A DNA stretch of 64,000 bases, from positions 62,001 through 126,000 of the forward strand of contig NW_017567013.1 of assembly GCF_001661265.1 (NCBI RefSeq), given 5' to 3'. Below are positions 61,669 through 64,000 of this stretch, piece after piece (position 1 is the stretch's first letter; every line of letters starts with the position of its first letter). Both the position numbers and the translations under genes were made by a program. The DNA comes from Saitoella complicata NRRL Y-17804 (Eukaryota; Ascomycota; Saitoellomycetes; Saitoellales; Saitoellaceae). The notes under the pieces were generated by a model. The model worked only from the letters and a program-made list of their open reading frames with translations, had not been told where the DNA came from and did not search any database.

Positions 61669-62330
61669 ATGCCTGTATGCCGTCCATTCCCTCGATCCCC
61701 CTGTCAGTGCTGACGAATTGACCTTCAGGCCTATCATTCATCCTTCTTGGACTTCCATGACACTCGCACCGTTGGGAACTTCGCCCTCCTTCCCCTCAAG
61801 ACCCGCTTCAAGGGTCCAGCATACCCACGTACGCCACCTTCCTGGTCTCAATCTCTCTCTTCCTCATCTCAGAAGCTAATCTCTTTATGTTCACAGTGAG
61901 CAACCCACAAGACCCCGACATCATCGACGAATGCATCGAACTCTTCCGCGCAAACTGTTTCTTCCGTAACTTCGAAATCCGCGGCCCAGCAGACCGCACC
62001 CTCATCTACGGCATTCTCTTCATCTCCGACTGCCTCCAACGTCTCTCCTCCCGTACCCCGCCCACCCAATCCGAAGCCGTTAAATCTCTAAACTCGTTGG
62101 CGTTGGAGCAGTTTACGATTCCCGGTGAGCCTGGGTTCCCGATGAATGGGATGTTTGCTCCACCGGCGGGGAGGAGCGAGGGAGAGTTGTTGAAGGGGTA
62201 TTTGGGGCAGTTTAGGCAGGAGTTGGGGCAGAGGTTGATTTTGAAGGTTTATGAGGGGGGGGAGGGGGGTGCGCCGAGTAAGTGGTGGATGGCATTTTCG
62301 AAGAAGAGGTTTATGAACAAGTCTCTGTGA
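61669..62330 (+). CDS. ARC18: Arp2/3 complex subunit ARPC3 (p21)
   Basis: Three exons (61669-61674, 61729-61828, 61897-62330) give 179 residues, the family length. The first exon codes only Met-Pro; exon two continues AYHSSFLDFHDTRTVGN and FALLPLKTRFKGPAYP, matching the ARPC3 start (MPAYHS). The remainder has DPDIIDECIELFRANCFFRNFEI, the IPGEPGFPMNG block and SKWWMAFSKKRFMNKSL. ARPC3 helps the Arp2/3 complex nucleate branched actin at endocytic patches. Introns of 54 and 68 bases have donors GTATGC and GTACGC and acceptors TTCAG and CACAG. Confidence 0.95.
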
Positions 62331-62545
62331 GGGGTTGATGGGGATAGATAGGGAAATGATTGATAATAAGGAGTCGTAGGAATCTCCATATACCATTTGA
62401 CTTTTTACCTAGGAATGCCCTTTTTTCTGGACCACAACATCCACTCTGATTCGTCTCTGCACCTTATGAAATGGCATTTCGAAATCTACCGTGTCATTGA
62501 AGAAAACGCCATCAAACAACGCTAAACACCTTCCGATCAAACCTC

Positions 62546-63559
62546 CTATAACCCCATCTGCCGTCTCTGCAACGTACTCCCCCTCGGCCTCCCCGGTCCC
62601 CTCCCTGTTCCTCTCGGTGTCCCCGGAACCACTCTCGCCGCCTCAGATTTCCGCGGTCGACCCGGTCCGCGGCGGATTTCGCGGGGTGGGGATTGTGGGT
62701 GTGGTTGGTGTTGTTGGTGCGGTGGGAGGGGTTGAGGGCGGTGAGGGGGGTTGGCGTAGTAGTCTTCTCTTCCGTGCTCCATTCGCGTATCTCCTTCTAC
62801 TGCGTGATCTGGGTGAAGGTAGTGCTGTGGATGGTGTTCAGTGTATTGGAGGGGTGGTAACTCGAGGTCTGCGGGGGTTGGCTGGTCGGCTGGATACTGC
62901 ACCAGTGTTCTTCGCCGTTTCGAGCGGCCTTGGGCATCGAACTCGTCCGCTTCTGGATTGGGGTGGAAGCCGTTTATGGGTGCGTGTCGGGGGATTGGGC
63001 GGGTTGGTGCGGGCATGGTTGTTGATTCGGTGACTTGTGCGGGTGGTAGGAGGTGTTGTGGGTCGTGATTCCCATTTTGGTGGAGGGATGGGGGTTGTGA
63101 TTCGAGTGATTCGAGACGTTCGTGCAGTGCGACGACCAATGATTGGAGTTTCGTCAATTTGTCGAGTAAATACGTCCCGGACGCGCCTTGTGGTATGTCC
63201 ACGTTCGAGTTTGTCGTTCCGACTTCGTAGAGTGTCGCAGCCGGTAACGAAATCGTGTACATATCCCGGATCTCATCCAATGTCCTCAATGTCGTGCGAT
63301 ACATCTTTCCGAGTGTCGCTTCACACCCTGCACACGCCAGCTCTGAGTACGTACATCCCTTATCCGCGCTCTCATCGTCTGTTGACAACAGGATTGGTTC
63401 GCGGATGGTGATGTTGGGTGCGGAGGAGAGGGTAAAGGTGTTGAGGTCGATGTGGGAGGTGATGTGAGCGTAGGAGTCGCCGATGATTGTACGGCAGGAG
63501 GCGCATTGGAAGATTACGGGGGCTGTTGGCGGGTGGATGGCCTCGGTCGTTGAAGCCAT
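62546..63559 (-). CDS. mis18: Mis18-domain protein with C-terminal AT-hooks
   Basis: A single exon of 337 residues. The Mis18/Yippee-like zinc fold is in the first ~115 residues: VFQCASCRTIIGDS and, after a beta-rich part, YSELACAGCEATLGKMYRTT. Mis18 works at centromeres in loading of CENP-A histone with Mis16 and Scm3/HJURP. A coiled-coil-like helix (YLLDKLTKLQSLVVALHERL) follows, as in Mis18 oligomers. The rest is Pro/His/Gln-rich and ends with two AT-hooks, RRGPGRPRKS and GRGPGRPRGS. Fission yeast Mis18 (194 residues) lacks such a tail, so the tail may provide DNA binding here. Single ATG start at 63559. Confidence 0.88.
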   Translation of the reverse strand: MASTTEAIHPPTAPVIFQCASCRTIIGDSYAHITSHIDLNTFTLSSAPNITIREPILLSTDDESADKGCTYSELACAGCEATLGKMYRTTLRTLDEIRDMYTISLPAATLYEVGTTNSNVDIPQGASGTYLLDKLTKLQSLVVALHERLESLESQPPSLHQNGNHDPQHLLPPAQVTESTTMPAPTRPIPRHAPINGFHPNPEADEFDAQGRSKRRRTLVQYPADQPTPADLELPPLQYTEHHPQHYLHPDHAVEGDTRMEHGREDYYANPPHRPQPLPPHQQHQPHPQSPPREIRRGPGRPRKSEAARVVPGTPRGTGRGPGRPRGSTLQRRQMGL

Positions 63560-64000
63560 CGGCGAGAAAGGAAGGGGGGACTTGACGGTATTTTTGTTGC
63601 CGAGGCGGAGCTGCGTACGGGAGACGCGTGTTGCAGACGAAGCTTGGCTGGGTCGGGGCTAGGATCATCCACCTCCGTCAGCTGCTCAACCGAACACTCC
63701 GAGGGACGTTTCGAAGAAGAAGAAGAAGACGATTTGCGGACCGTTTCAGCTGCTTGTTTGCCCTGTGTTCGGGCCGTACGCTTATCGACTCTCCGACAGG
63801 AAGCCAGGGTGCGTTAGGAAACACCAACTGCAACGCCTGCTGCACCGAGCGCAACGAACATCCCTACCATACGGGGCTGTGCAGCTGTGCAGCTGTGCAA
63901 CTTGGCACATTCAACCGAGACGAATTGACGAGATTGACTTGAAAAGCGAGAGACAGTGCATGCCAGCAATTTCTCTGCGACTTTCTCCTGTCAGAGACAC
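63560..64000. other. Right-edge region without recognised gene
   Basis: About 440 bases upstream of the Mis18 gene. A perfect 8-base tandem (GCTGTGCA, three units) is at 63876-63899. An open frame at 63628-63942 has no family likeness. The next gene may begin beyond the window. Confidence 0.35.

Noticed and set aside
63628-63942. Small gene at the right edge
   Set aside because: Cys/Arg-rich frame without domain or splice evidence; contains a simple tandem repeat.

Overview
This window is nuclear DNA of a fungus. It carries fungal-type genes: IPI1, PKR1, GH18 chitinase with chitin-binding modules, PalC-like BRO1 protein, KHA1-type antiporter, Beclin/Atg6, SEC20 and PSF1. Many genes are broken by short GT...AG introns of about 40-115 bases, genes are packed on both strands, and one tRNA gene contains an intron. 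Retained Mis18, RPP1 and ARPC3, the many short introns and the roughly 50% GC content would fit a basal ascomycete (Taphrinomycotina-like) or a basidiomycete. I cannot place it further from sequence reading alone.

Left part (1-25 kb): a truncated gene end, an F-box protein, translation factor eIF5B, an 82-aa unknown gene, a TMEM184/OST-alpha membrane protein, a large GAF-domain protein behind a long leader, peroxisomal AAA ATPase PEX6, a cytochrome P450, a K+/H+ antiporter, and the divergent pair IPI1 / PalC-like.

Middle part (25-44 kb): alanyl-tRNA synthetase with an apparent mitochondrial extension, sharing a very short divergent promoter with an acidic unknown protein; mitochondrial ribosomal protein mL41; V-ATPase assembly factor Pkr1; an RCR-like PPxY membrane protein; a tRNA-Asp(GUC) with a 7-base intron; a steryl ester hydrolase-type lipase; a 2H phosphoesterase; a voltage-gated K+ channel; the divergent pair SEC20 / GINS subunit PSF1; and a Gln-rich plus SP-RING (SUMO ligase-like) locus whose frame changes twice. 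A short intergenic repeat occurs three times between 29.5 and 31.2 kb.

Right part (44-64 kb): Beclin/Atg6, a 15-exon phospholipase D, RNase P subunit Rpp1 / Dph4 (divergent), a MenA/UBIAD1-like prenyltransferase / thymine-DNA glycosylase (divergent), a secreted chitinase with two CBM18 and one CBM19 module, a gene-poor 2.4-kb stretch with a diverged internal duplication, a GPALPP (DUF3752) protein, Arp2/3 subunit ARPC3 with a two-codon first exon, and a Mis18-domain protein with AT-hooks.

This is mostly housekeeping chromosome: no transposon, virus relic or secondary-metabolite cluster is visible. Exon borders were chosen by hand from frame continuity, splice consensus and family conservation. 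They are predictions; no alignment or search was run.
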